From CAVQBJ01 sp963710725 (lineage in GTDB: Bacteria > Actinomycetota > Thermoleophilia > Solirubrobacterales > Solirubrobacteraceae), in assembly GCA_963710725.1 (NCBI GenBank), contig CAVQBJ010000001.1, positions 1 to 64,000 on the forward strand: 64,000 nucleotides of DNA, read 5' to 3'. Below, piece after piece: positions 49,788 to 57,461 of this stretch (position 1 is the stretch's first letter; the number at the start of each line of letters is the position of its first letter). A model generated the notes under the pieces. The model was not told the origin of the DNA and searched no databases. It saw nothing but the letters and a program-made list of their open reading frames with translations. The translations under genes were made by a program, and so were the position numbers.

Positions 49788-50597
49788 TCAGGCGACCTCG
49801 GAGAAGAGCAGCTCGTCCTCGTTCAGGTACTCGCGCAGCGTGCGCTTGAGCTGCGTGTGGATCTGGCAGACGCGGCTCTCGGACACGCCGAGCACGTCGC
49901 CGATCTCGCGCAGCGTCAGGTTCGTCACGTACAGGAGCACGGCCACCTGGCGCTCGCGCTCGGGCAGACGGGCGAACGCGGCCCGGAAGCGCTCCTTGGC
50001 CTCGCTGACCGCCGTCGCATGCTCGGGGTCGGCCTGCAGGTCGGTGCTGGCCAGCGTGTCGATGCGCTCGATCTTCGTCTCGTCGTCGCCGGTCACGAGC
50101 GTGTTCAGCGAGCCGACGTCGGAGACGGCGACCTCGTCCATGCGGCGGGACATCTCCTCGACGGTCGTCCCGAGGGCGTCGGCGAGCTCGTCCTTGCTCG
50201 GGCGGCGTCCGTACAGACCGATGAAGCGTTCGCGGGCCTGGGCGATGTCGCGCTCCCAGCGGCGCACCGAGCGCGGGGCCCAGTCGTGGCGACGCAGCTC
50301 GTCGAGCACCGATCCGTGGATACGGGTCCAGGCGAACTGCTCGAGCGTCGCGCCCTTGTCGGGGTCGAAGCGGTCGATCGAGCGGATCAGCGCCTCCAGG
50401 CCGCAGGAGATGAAGTCCTCGACGTCGCAGCGCGCGGGGATCTCGCGCACCTTCTTGTAGACGATGTACTTGACCATCGGAGCGAAGGTGAGGACGAGGC
50501 GGTCTCGCACCCGAACGTCTCCGGTCTGCTTGTACTGCCGCCAGAGCTTCAGAGAAGCTTCGGCGGAGATACGTCCGTCGCGGGTTTTCACGCTCAC
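49788..50597 (-). CDS. fliA: RNA polymerase sigma factor FliA (sigma-28)
   Basis: 269 residues from the GTG at 50597, which is preceded by CGGAGT at nine bases; the open frame extends 23 codons further to an ATG without a good site. Region 2 has RLVLTFAPMVKYIVYKKV and GLEALIRSIDRFDPDKG, FAWTRIHGSVLDELRRHDW. Region 4 has LPERERQVAVLLY, LTLREIGDVLGVSESRVCQI. DELRRxDW is characteristic of FliA/WhiG-type factors. Six promoters of sigma-28 form in this cluster are its probable targets. Confidence 0.93.
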   Translation of the reverse strand: MSVKTRDGRISAEASLKLWRQYKQTGDVRVRDRLVLTFAPMVKYIVYKKVREIPARCDVEDFISCGLEALIRSIDRFDPDKGATLEQFAWTRIHGSVLDELRRHDWAPRSVRRWERDIAQARERFIGLYGRRPSKDELADALGTTVEEMSRRMDEVAVSDVGSLNTLVTGDDETKIERIDTLASTDLQADPEHATAVSEAKERFRAAFARLPERERQVAVLLYVTNLTLREIGDVLGVSESRVCQIHTQLKRTLREYLNEDELLFSEVA

Positions 50598-50794
50598 GTT
50601 GATCGTTACTCCGTATTCGAGGGGGAAAGCAACCGCGGCAGGTATCGGCGGGTGTGCGGCGAGCACGCAACCGAGGCGGGCGGCGCCCGTACATCCGTCC
50701 AGCCGCGGTGCAGGGAGGCGTGCGGCGGGCGACAGGTCGGCGTCGCCGCTGCGGCCTGCAGCGGGCCGGTCGGCGACGATTCGGCAGATCGCGC

Positions 50795-50821
50795 TCAGGT
50801 CCGCGGCGGGGCTGCCGATGA
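50795..50821 (+). promoter_or_regulatory. Sigma-28 promoter for the TPR-glycosyltransferase gene
   Basis: TCAGGTCC (50795-50802), 11 bases and GCCGATGA (50814-50821), ending 30 bases before the ATG at 50852. The -35 box is weaker than in the other five sites but the spacing and the -10 octamer fit. The rest of the 254-base gap between fliA and this gene contains nothing else I can name. Confidence 0.75.
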
Positions 50822-50851
50822 CTGGGCCACCCTCCTTCCGGGTTGCCCACG

Positions 50852-53287
50852 ATGGCGCTTCGACTCACTGGATCCACGCTGCCTCCCGCCGCTCCGCTCG
50901 GGGCGACCGCGCTTGCCGCGCGCGCTGGTGTGCTGCTCGACGCCGGCGACCTCACCGGGTACCGCGAGCTCTTCGCCCGCACGGCCGAGCACGAGGACGC
51001 GCACGAGCGCTACCGCGCTCGCAAGGCGGTCCTCGAGCAGGGGCTGGCCGCCGCCGGGCGGTCGCCCGCGGCTCGGGCCGCGAAGATCTTCCTGCTCGTG
51101 GCCGGCTCGGCCGTCGACAGCCTCGAGGAGCAGCCGTGCGAACCCGTGCTGCTCAACCTCGCCGGCGTCGCCCTCTACGAGCTGTGGAGCCTCGATGCGG
51201 CGAAGGCGCTGTTCGAGGCGGCGCAGCGCCTCGATCCCTCGCTGGCCCATGTGGGGCGTAACCTCAGCGAGGTCTCGCGCCGCCGCCGGCAGCGCACCTC
51301 CGGCCGGCGGCCGCTGGATGCGCCGCTCGCCGCCCTCGTCCGGCGCGCGCGCGTCGTGGCCGGGCGGGCCGCCCCCGCCACCGGGCTGCGCATCAGCCTG
51401 TGCATGATCGTTCGCGACGAAGAGGAGATGCTGCCGCGCTGCCTCGCCGCCGTCGCCGACGCTGTCGACGAGATCATCATCGTCGACACGGGCTCGGTCG
51501 ATCGCACGATCGAGATCGCGCGCTCGTTCGGGGCGCAGGTGCTCGAGCGCGAATGGACGGGGTCGTTCGCCGACGCCCGTAACGCGTCCTTCGACGCCGC
51601 GAGCGGCGACTGGATCCTCTATCTCGACGCCGACGAGGTGCTGGTGGCCGGCGACGCGGCGAAGCTGCGCGACCTCACCGGGCGGATCTGGCGCGAGGCC
51701 TTCTATCTCGTGGAGACGAACTTCACCGGGGATCTGAGTGACGGCACGGCCGTCACTCACAACGCGCTGCGCGTGTTCCGGAATCGCCCGCAGTATCGCT
51801 TCGAGGGTCGCCTGCACGAGCAGATCGCCCAGCACCTGCCGGCCGGGCTGCCCGAGCGGCTCGAGCAGAGCTCGATCCGCGTCGAGCACTACGGCTATCT
51901 CGGCGCGGTGCGCGACGCGAAGGAGAAGTCGCGGCGCAACATCGACCTGCTCCTCGCCGCGCAGGCCGAGAGCGACCGCCCGACGCCGTTCCTGCACTTC
52001 AACCTCGGCTCGGAGTACGCGGCCGCCGGTGACGCTCGCGCCGCGCTCGCCGAGTTCGAGTCGGCGTGGCGCCTCATCCAGGCCGAGTCCGACGACGGAA
52101 GCGCCTACGAGTTCACGCCGTCGCTCGTCTCGCGCCTCGTGAAGGCGCTGCGGATCTGCGGTCGCCCCCAGGAGGCGATCGATCGCGCGAACGAGGGGCT
52201 GCGCCTGTTCCCGGGCTTCACCGACCTCGTCTACGAGCAGGCCACGTCCCTGCTCGCGCTCAACCGCGGCGACGAGGCGATCGGGTACTTCGAGCGCTGC
52301 ATCGAGATGGGCGATGCGCCCTCGCGATATACCGCGACGGTCGGTTGCGGGACGTACCTGCCCCGCATCGCGCTCGCCGAGCTGCAACTGAATCGCGGCC
52401 GGCCCGAGCCCGCCCGTGAGCTGCTCGACTGGTGCATGGAGTCGCATCCCGGCTTCTTTGGCACCGTGCTGCCCTATGCCACGGCGCTGCTGCGCTGCGG
52501 CGTCGAGCCCGACGCCGTGGCCGCCGACGTGGAGCGCCGCGCCGCCGAACTGACGCCGACCGTGCGCTTCATGCTCGGGACTGCGCTGTTCGAGAACGGT
52601 GCCGGCGCGGCCGCCGAGGAGCAGTATCGGCGCGTGCTCGAGCGCCAGCCGCACAGCGCCCAGGCGCGCGTCGGCCTCGGCGAGGTGCTCCTCTACCAGC
52701 GCCGCTACTCCGACGCCGCGACCGAGGCGGCACGGCTGCCGGACGATGACCCCCTTGCCGCGGTGGCCCTGCGGACCGAGCTGTTCGGACGCCTGGCGGG
52801 CGGCGATCTCGACGGCGCGGCGCACCCGCTCGACCGCGCCCGCGCCGTGCTTTCAGCCCCCGAGCTCGCCCTGTTCAGCGGCTGGGCCGACCTCGCTGCC
52901 GGTCGCGCACCGACTCGCGCGCTCCCCATCCCGGCGATCGAGCTGCTCGGCACGGTGCTGGAGGCGCTCCTGCGCGTCCACGAATTCACCGTGTTCGAGC
53001 TGCTCGTCGTCGGGCTCCTTCGCCCGAGCGAGGCGCCCCAGCGCGAGCAGCGTGAGCTGCTCGCGGGCATGTACCTACGCCAGGGCTTCCTGAAGTCGGC
53101 CGCCGAGGAGTGGATGGCGGTCTGCAAGCAGGCGCCCGACACGCGCGCGCTCGTCGGCCTCGCCCAGGTCGCCTTCGCGCATGGGCAGCCCGAGAATGCG
53201 GCCAGCTTCGCGCGCGAGGCGCTCAGACTGGAGCCGGGCAACGCGATCGCCCGCACGCTCGCCGATGCGGCGCCGCTGGCCGCTTAG
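50852..53287 (+). CDS. TPR-containing family 2 glycosyltransferase, candidate flagellin glycosylation enzyme
   Basis: 811 residues from the ATG at 50852. An N-terminal helical region with one TPR-like unit (residues about 10-140) is followed by a GT2 domain (about 170-270): ISLCMIVRDEEEMLPRCLAA, EIIIVDTGSVDRTIEIARSF, and the DxD motif in WILYLDADEVL. The next 530 residues are TPR-like helices (FNLGSEYAAAGDARAAL, AIGYFERCIEMG, EQYRRVLERQPHSAQA and others). No membrane segment is seen. GT2-TPR proteins modify proteins or build glycans. A sigma-28-type promoter and its place between fliA and flaG-fliD suggest O-glycosylation of flagellin; this is inference from context. Confidence 0.85.
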   Translation: MALRLTGSTLPPAAPLGATALAARAGVLLDAGDLTGYRELFARTAEHEDAHERYRARKAVLEQGLAAAGRSPAARAAKIFLLVAGSAVDSLEEQPCEPVLLNLAGVALYELWSLDAAKALFEAAQRLDPSLAHVGRNLSEVSRRRRQRTSGRRPLDAPLAALVRRARVVAGRAAPATGLRISLCMIVRDEEEMLPRCLAAVADAVDEIIIVDTGSVDRTIEIARSFGAQVLEREWTGSFADARNASFDAASGDWILYLDADEVLVAGDAAKLRDLTGRIWREAFYLVETNFTGDLSDGTAVTHNALRVFRNRPQYRFEGRLHEQIAQHLPAGLPERLEQSSIRVEHYGYLGAVRDAKEKSRRNIDLLLAAQAESDRPTPFLHFNLGSEYAAAGDARAALAEFESAWRLIQAESDDGSAYEFTPSLVSRLVKALRICGRPQEAIDRANEGLRLFPGFTDLVYEQATSLLALNRGDEAIGYFERCIEMGDAPSRYTATVGCGTYLPRIALAELQLNRGRPEPARELLDWCMESHPGFFGTVLPYATALLRCGVEPDAVAADVERRAAELTPTVRFMLGTALFENGAGAAAEEQYRRVLERQPHSAQARVGLGEVLLYQRRYSDAATEAARLPDDDPLAAVALRTELFGRLAGGDLDGAAHPLDRARAVLSAPELALFSGWADLAAGRAPTRALPIPAIELLGTVLEALLRVHEFTVFELLVVGLLRPSEAPQREQRELLAGMYLRQGFLKSAAEEWMAVCKQAPDTRALVGLAQVAFAHGQPENAASFAREALRLEPGNAIARTLADAAPLAA

Positions 53288-53288
53288 G

Positions 53289-53304
53289 CCGCCCCAACGG
53301 GCGG
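53289..53304 (+). terminator. Short GC hairpin after the glycosyltransferase gene
   Basis: CCGCCC (53289-53294), loop CAAC and GGGCGG (53299-53304) begin two bases after the stop. There is no T tract. It lies between this gene and the next sigma-28 promoter. Confidence 0.5.
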
Positions 53305-53329
53305 GTGTCGGACGTTCAGGGACGCCGCC

Positions 53330-53356
53330 TCAAGTTCTGGGGCGCCCGTTCGATAA
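53330..53356 (+). promoter_or_regulatory. Sigma-28 promoter for flaG-fliD
   Basis: TCAAGTTC (53330-53337), 11 bases and TTCGATAA (53349-53356). It stands 104 bases before the FlaG-like start. The leader between contains two GGAGG-like stretches (around 53368 and 53443). The second one precedes the ATG at 53461; the first has no open reading frame behind it and might be a CsrA-type GGA site. Confidence 0.8.
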
Positions 53357-53460
53357 CGGAGCGCAGGGAGGAATTTCAAGGAGAAACCGTAGCCACCCGA
53401 CGGACGCGCAGAGGTGCGAGCACCCCGGCGCTTCGCAATTCAAGGAGGAATCGCACCGTC

Positions 53461-53802
53461 ATGTACCCGATCGCGCCAATTACAGGAACCACGCCGACGC
53501 AGCCGGTCGCCCCGCCGACCCCGCCCGCCGGCGTGCAAGGGGCCGCTGCGGTGGACCCGACCAACGCCGTCTCGACCACGATCGACACGATCCCGTCCAG
53601 TCCCCCCAGCGAGGTCCTCGACGCCATGGGCGCCGCATCCAACCGATTCGACCAGCTCGCCGCCCAGGGCAAGCACGTCGGCCTGCAGCTCCCCGCCGAC
53701 GGCGGTCGCGTGCAGGTCCAGGTGACCGACCCGGAGGGTAATGCCACGTCGCCGCTGCTCGCGCCGAGCAGCGTCTTCGCGATCCTCGAGGGGCAGGCCT
53801 AG
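53461..53802 (+). CDS. FlaG-like protein
   Basis: 113 residues from the ATG at 53461, with AAGGAGGA upstream. The N-terminal 50 residues are Pro/Thr-rich. The C-terminal part (RFDQLAAQGKHVGLQLPADG, GRVQVQVTDPEGNATSPL, then SSVFAILEG) matches the FlaG pattern of a short helix, a two-stranded sheet and a terminal helix, but similarity is weak. Its position directly before fliD (three bases) is the standard place of flaG. FlaG proteins influence filament length. Confidence 0.65.
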   Translation: MYPIAPITGTTPTQPVAPPTPPAGVQGAAAVDPTNAVSTTIDTIPSSPPSEVLDAMGAASNRFDQLAAQGKHVGLQLPADGGRVQVQVTDPEGNATSPLLAPSSVFAILEGQA

Positions 53803-53805
53803 GTC

Positions 53806-55260
53806 ATGTCCACCTCCTCGGTCGGGGGAAGCTCCTTCTTCAGCGGCACGCTCACGTCGGGCTCGTCGGACGGCATCAATAACCCGCTCGGCGCGCAGGA
53901 ATCGATCACCGGCCTCGGGTCCGGCATCGACACGACGTCGATCATCAACGAGCTGTTGGCGGTCGACGAGGTGCCGCTCAACGAGCTCACCCTCAGCCAG
54001 GACGGCGTCAACGCCCAACAGCAGCAGCTCACGACGATCCAAGGCGACCTGCAGAATGTCGTGAACGACGCGCAGGCGCTCGGTTCGCCGGCGCTGTTCG
54101 CCTCGTCGCAGTCGGTGACGACGAGCGACCCGAGCACGATGACAGCGACGACCTCGAGCGGCGCCGCCGTCGGCAGCTACGAGGTGAGCGTCAGCCAACT
54201 CGCGAGCTCGGCCCAGCGCACATTCACCTACACGAGCCCGACGTCGGCCGATTCGATGACGATCGACGGCGTGACCGAGAACGTCACGGCCGGCGAGACG
54301 GCGGCCCAGTTCGCGAGCCAGATCAACTCCGACTCCAACGCCACCGTGTACGCGGCCGCACTCGACAGCGGGACGATCGTGCTCTCCGATCGGGCGACGG
54401 GCGACAACGGCTCCAACTACATCCAGGTCAGCGACCCGGGCGACACCCTCGTCGAGCAGGCGAGTCTCGCCGTGCAGGGGCGCGACGCGGAGTTCTCCGT
54501 GAACGACGGATCGACGCTGACGTCGACGAGCAACACGGTGACGAACGCGATCCCCGGCGTCTCGCTGTCGCTGACCGGACTGACCAACGACGGACCGGTC
54601 ACGGTCGATGTCGCCCCGCCGAGCGCGAGCGCGTCCTCGGTCACCTCGGCGGTCAACCAGTTCGTCAGCGACTACAACTCGACGATCGCCGCGATCCAGA
54701 CGCAGCTCTCCCAGACGCCGGTGAGCAACCCACAGAGCGCTTCGGACGCCGGGCAGGGAACGCTGTACGGCGACGACGAGCTCACGTCCCTGCTCAGCAA
54801 CATGCGCGAGCTGATGTACACCCCGGGCGCCGGGCTGCCCTCGGGCATGGCCAGCCTCGCCGACCTTGGCATCAGCACGGGCGCTCCGACGGGGGGAGAG
54901 CCGACGCAATCCTCCCTGTCGGGCGCGCTGACGGTCAACGCGTCGACGCTCGCCGCGGCGATCCAGTCCAATCCCACGGGCGTGCAGCAGGTCCTGTCGA
55001 GCTTCGCGACGAGCTTCCAGTCGCTCGTCAATGCCGACGCCGGACCCGGTGGCACGCTCTCGGACCGGATCACGAACGACAGCCAGAGCTCCTCGGACAT
55101 GAGCAATCAGATCACCGACATGGAGCAGACGCTCACCGATCAGCAGACGGCGCTGCAGGCGCAGTTCGCCGCGATGGAGACGGCGATCCAGCAGAGCCAG
55201 GCGACCGAGTCCTATCTGTCGGGCCAGATCTCCTCGCTGAGCTCCTCGACGACGAGCTGA
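53806..55260 (+). CDS. fliD: Flagellar cap protein FliD
   Basis: 484 residues. The N-terminal motif ITGLGSGIDTTSIINELLAV is diagnostic. The D2-D3 region has AVGSYEVSVSQLASSAQ, VSLSLTGLTNDGPVTVDVAP. The C-terminal heptads NDSQSSSDMSNQITDMEQTL, TDQQTALQAQFAAMETAI end in SYLSGQISSLSSS. FliD caps the growing filament. It follows flaG by three bases. Confidence 0.95.
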   Translation: MSTSSVGGSSFFSGTLTSGSSDGINNPLGAQESITGLGSGIDTTSIINELLAVDEVPLNELTLSQDGVNAQQQQLTTIQGDLQNVVNDAQALGSPALFASSQSVTTSDPSTMTATTSSGAAVGSYEVSVSQLASSAQRTFTYTSPTSADSMTIDGVTENVTAGETAAQFASQINSDSNATVYAAALDSGTIVLSDRATGDNGSNYIQVSDPGDTLVEQASLAVQGRDAEFSVNDGSTLTSTSNTVTNAIPGVSLSLTGLTNDGPVTVDVAPPSASASSVTSAVNQFVSDYNSTIAAIQTQLSQTPVSNPQSASDAGQGTLYGDDELTSLLSNMRELMYTPGAGLPSGMASLADLGISTGAPTGGEPTQSSLSGALTVNASTLAAAIQSNPTGVQQVLSSFATSFQSLVNADAGPGGTLSDRITNDSQSSSDMSNQITDMEQTLTDQQTALQAQFAAMETAIQQSQATESYLSGQISSLSSSTTS

Positions 55261-55365
55261 CGTCGCCGCCGTCCCTGCGCGCCCGCGTTCGTGGTCGGTG
55301 CGCGGCGTCGCCTGGCGCCTCGATTCGCGCGCACCGGAGACAGTGCGAACGGACGTCGGTTCGCC

Positions 55366-55392
55366 TCAACTTTGGTCGCGGGCAACCGATCA
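55366..55392 (+). promoter_or_regulatory. Sigma-28 promoter for fliS-fliT
   Basis: TCAACTTT (55366-55373), 11 bases and ACCGATCA (55385-55392), 41 bases before the fliS ATG, in the 173-base gap after fliD. AGAGAGAAGG follows at 55396-55405. Confidence 0.8.
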
Positions 55393-55433
55393 CCAGAGAG
55401 AAGGCAACCACCTCACCGATCGGCTCTCCAGCG

Positions 55434-55799
55434 ATGAACACATACACCGCACCGCCCAAGGCCTACCAGCAGAGCTCCGTGCTCACCGCCACCCCGGAGC
55501 GTCTCATCGTGATGCTCTACGACGGCATGCACCGCTTCCTGTTCCAGGCGGCCGCGGCGATGCGGGCTCGGGACGTCGCCACCTCGCACGCCAAGCTGCG
55601 CCGGGCCGAGGCGATCCTCGCGCACCTGCAATCGACGCTCGACCTCGAGCAGGGCGAGGTCGCCGAGAACCTGCTGTCGATCTACCTGTTCTGCCGGCGT
55701 CACCTCAACGAGGCGCGGGTCGAGCGCAACGCCACGAAGGTCGACCAGGTCGACGGGCTGCTCGCCACGCTGCGCGACGCCTGGGACCAGGTCTGCTGA
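55434..55799 (+). CDS. fliS: Flagellin chaperone FliS
   Basis: 121 residues. The FliS signature is complete: AYQQSSVLTATPERLIVMLY, DGMHRFLFQAA, and the helix LLSIYLFCRRHLNEARVERN. FliS binds the flagellin C-terminus in the cytosol and prevents premature polymerisation. Its stop overlaps the next start as TGATG (55797-55801). Its presence, with FlaG and FliD, implies a flagellin gene elsewhere in the genome. Confidence 0.95.
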   Translation: MNTYTAPPKAYQQSSVLTATPERLIVMLYDGMHRFLFQAAAAMRARDVATSHAKLRRAEAILAHLQSTLDLEQGEVAENLLSIYLFCRRHLNEARVERNATKVDQVDGLLATLRDAWDQVC

Positions 55800-56137
55800 T
55801 GGCGCCGCGCCGCCAGCGTGATCCCTACGAGCAACTGCTCGCGCTCGCCGAGCGCGAGCTGGAGTGCGCCGGCCGCGGCGAGTACGACGAGCTGTCCGAG
55901 ATCGCCGCCGAGCGGGCCGAGATCATCGCGGCACTGCCCCCGGTCGCGCCGGCAGGTGCGCGCGACACGCTCGAGCGAGCGGCGCTCATGCAGGCGCGGG
56001 TGACGATCGAGCTCGAGCGCGGGCGCGCGCAGACGGTGCTCGCGCTGCGGCACGTGACACACGCGCGCCGAGCGGCCCGCGGGTACCGCCGCTCGGTCGG
56101 CGCCGTCGGCGTGCCGCGCATCGACGCGAGCGCCTGA
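55799..56137 (+). CDS. FliT-like helical protein
   Basis: 112 residues, highly helical and charged: YEQLLALAERELECAGRGEY, DELSEIAAERAEIIAALPPV, then an Arg-rich end. This is the size and helical pattern of FliT, the FliD chaperone, and the gene follows fliS with a 1-base overlap, which is the normal place of fliT. Sequence alone does not prove it. Confidence 0.65.
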   Translation: MAPRRQRDPYEQLLALAERELECAGRGEYDELSEIAAERAEIIAALPPVAPAGARDTLERAALMQARVTIELERGRAQTVLALRHVTHARRAARGYRRSVGAVGVPRIDASA

Positions 56138-56189
56138 ACCGGCTCGACGCCGCCGCTCGGGGCTCCGTTCAGCCTCTCGCTGAGATCGC

Positions 56190-56216
56190 TCAAGAACGCC
56201 GGCGGCCCGCCGATGA
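56190..56216 (+). promoter_or_regulatory. Sigma-28 promoter for the flgB-to-fliK operon
   Basis: TCAAGAAC (56190-56197), 11 bases and GCCGATGA (56209-56216), 75 bases before the flgB start. In many bacteria the basal-body operon is transcribed by the main sigma factor or sigma-54, so an apparent sigma-28 site here is notable. Confidence 0.75.
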
Positions 56217-56291
56217 ACAGGACGACTCGCACGGACGCGGTCGTGATCAGGCCCAGGGAGGGCTGACACCCAGGAAAGGACTTGATCGAAC

Positions 56292-56642
56292 GTGTCCCTC
56301 GTGCAATCAACCCAGGCCGTGCTCGAGTCCGCGCTGACCGGCGCGATGGACCGCCAGACGGTCCTCACGAGCGACCTCGCGAACGCCGACACCCCGGGCT
56401 TCCAGCCGCGCGACGTCGACTTCGAGGACCAGCTCACCGCGGCGATGCAGGCGGGTACGCCCGCCTCCCAGGTCAATTACCAGTCGGCGGCGAGCACCGC
56501 GCTGCAATCGACCGGCGGGGTCGGGGTCAACACCGACCAGGTGTCGGCCGACATCGCCGAGAACGGGCTCGAGTACCAGGCCATCACCCAGGTGATGGCC
56601 GCGAACGCATCGATTGCCCAGTACGCGATGGAGACGCAGTAA
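56292..56642 (+). CDS. flgB: Flagellar proximal rod protein FlgB
   Basis: 116 residues from a GTG at 56292. The rod motif is MDRQTVLTSDLANADTPGFQ, followed by PRDVDFEDQLTAAM and the C-terminal helix EYQAITQVMAANASIAQYAM. FlgB connects MS-ring/FliE and the rod. It starts the long basal-body operon. Its TAA overlaps the flgC ATG (TAATG). Confidence 0.93.
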   Translation: MSLVQSTQAVLESALTGAMDRQTVLTSDLANADTPGFQPRDVDFEDQLTAAMQAGTPASQVNYQSAASTALQSTGGVGVNTDQVSADIAENGLEYQAITQVMAANASIAQYAMETQ

Positions 56643-57125
56643 TGGGACTCTTCGACGCCATCGATATCGCCGGCAGCGGGATGAGCGCGCAGCGCCTGCG
56701 CATGGACGTCACCTCCGAGAACCTCGCGAACGCGGATACGACGCAGGCGGCGGGCGGCGGTCCGTACAAGCGCCAGGAGGTCGTCCTCGCCCAGGTCCCG
56801 GGGTCGGACTTCGGCTCGACGCTCGCCAGCGCGATGGGTCTCGACGAGCGCCGCCCCGGTGAGCGCCGGCGACGGGAACGCGACTCCCGCCATCCCCGGT
56901 GGAGTGCAGGTGGCGGGGATCGTCAGCGACAACTCGCCCGGCCAGCTCGAATACGACCCCGGCAGCCCGGACGCCAACGCACAGGGCTACGTGACGATGC
57001 CGAACGTCAACACGGTCACCGAGATGACCGACCTCATCGACGAGTCCAACTCCTACCAGGCCGACGTCACGGCCATGTCGACGGCCAAGTCGATGTTCTC
57101 CAGCATGCTCGGGGTGCTCAAGTGA
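56642..57125 (+). pseudogene. flgC: Flagellar rod protein FlgC, interrupted by a frameshift as read
   Basis: The start (56642) reads GLFDAIDIAGSGMSAQRLRM, then DVTSENLANADT, as in FlgC. After SAMG (about 56838) this frame turns into an Arg-rich nonsense tail that stays open into fliE. The +1 frame from about 56840 continues the protein: GGVQVAGIVSDNSPGQLEYD, GYVTMPNVNTVTEMTDLIDE, SNSYQADVTAM, ending at the TGA at 57123-57125. Removing one base in ATGGGTCTCGACG at about 56839 restores an uninterrupted FlgC. All neighbouring flagellar genes are intact, so either this is a sequencing or assembly error or the strain has lost rod assembly. Confidence 0.85.
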
Positions 57126-57454
57126 TCGTGCCGGTCAGCTCGCTCAGCGCGCTCGGCAGCGGGGCGAACATCGACCAGATCGGCGGACTCGGTGCCGCGG
57201 GGCAGACGGTCGCGGCCACGCCGTCGTCGTCGTCGAGCGGCTTCGGGCAGGCGCTCGCCAACGCGCTCGACTCGGTGCAGAACCAGCAGACGTCGGCCAA
57301 CACCGCCGAGCAGAGCCTCGCCACCGGGCAGATCACGGACCCGACCCAGGCGATCACGGCCGTGGAGAACGCTCAGATGGCGATGGAGCTCGCCTCCCAG
57401 GTGACCCAGAAGGCCACCTCCGACGTGCAAACGATCTTCTCGACCCAGCTGTAG
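57122..57454 (+). CDS. fliE: Flagellar MS-ring/rod adaptor FliE
   Basis: 110 residues from a GTG at 57122 (another GTG two codons later is possible). The FliE end is clear: GFGQALANALDSVQNQQTSA, AITAVENAQMAMELASQVTQ, KATSDVQTIFSTQL. The N-terminal 35 residues are Ser/Gly-rich. It overlaps the flgC stop by four bases. Confidence 0.93.
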   Translation: MIVPVSSLSALGSGANIDQIGGLGAAGQTVAATPSSSSSGFGQALANALDSVQNQQTSANTAEQSLATGQITDPTQAITAVENAQMAMELASQVTQKATSDVQTIFSTQL

Positions 57455-57461
57455 CTGAGCG

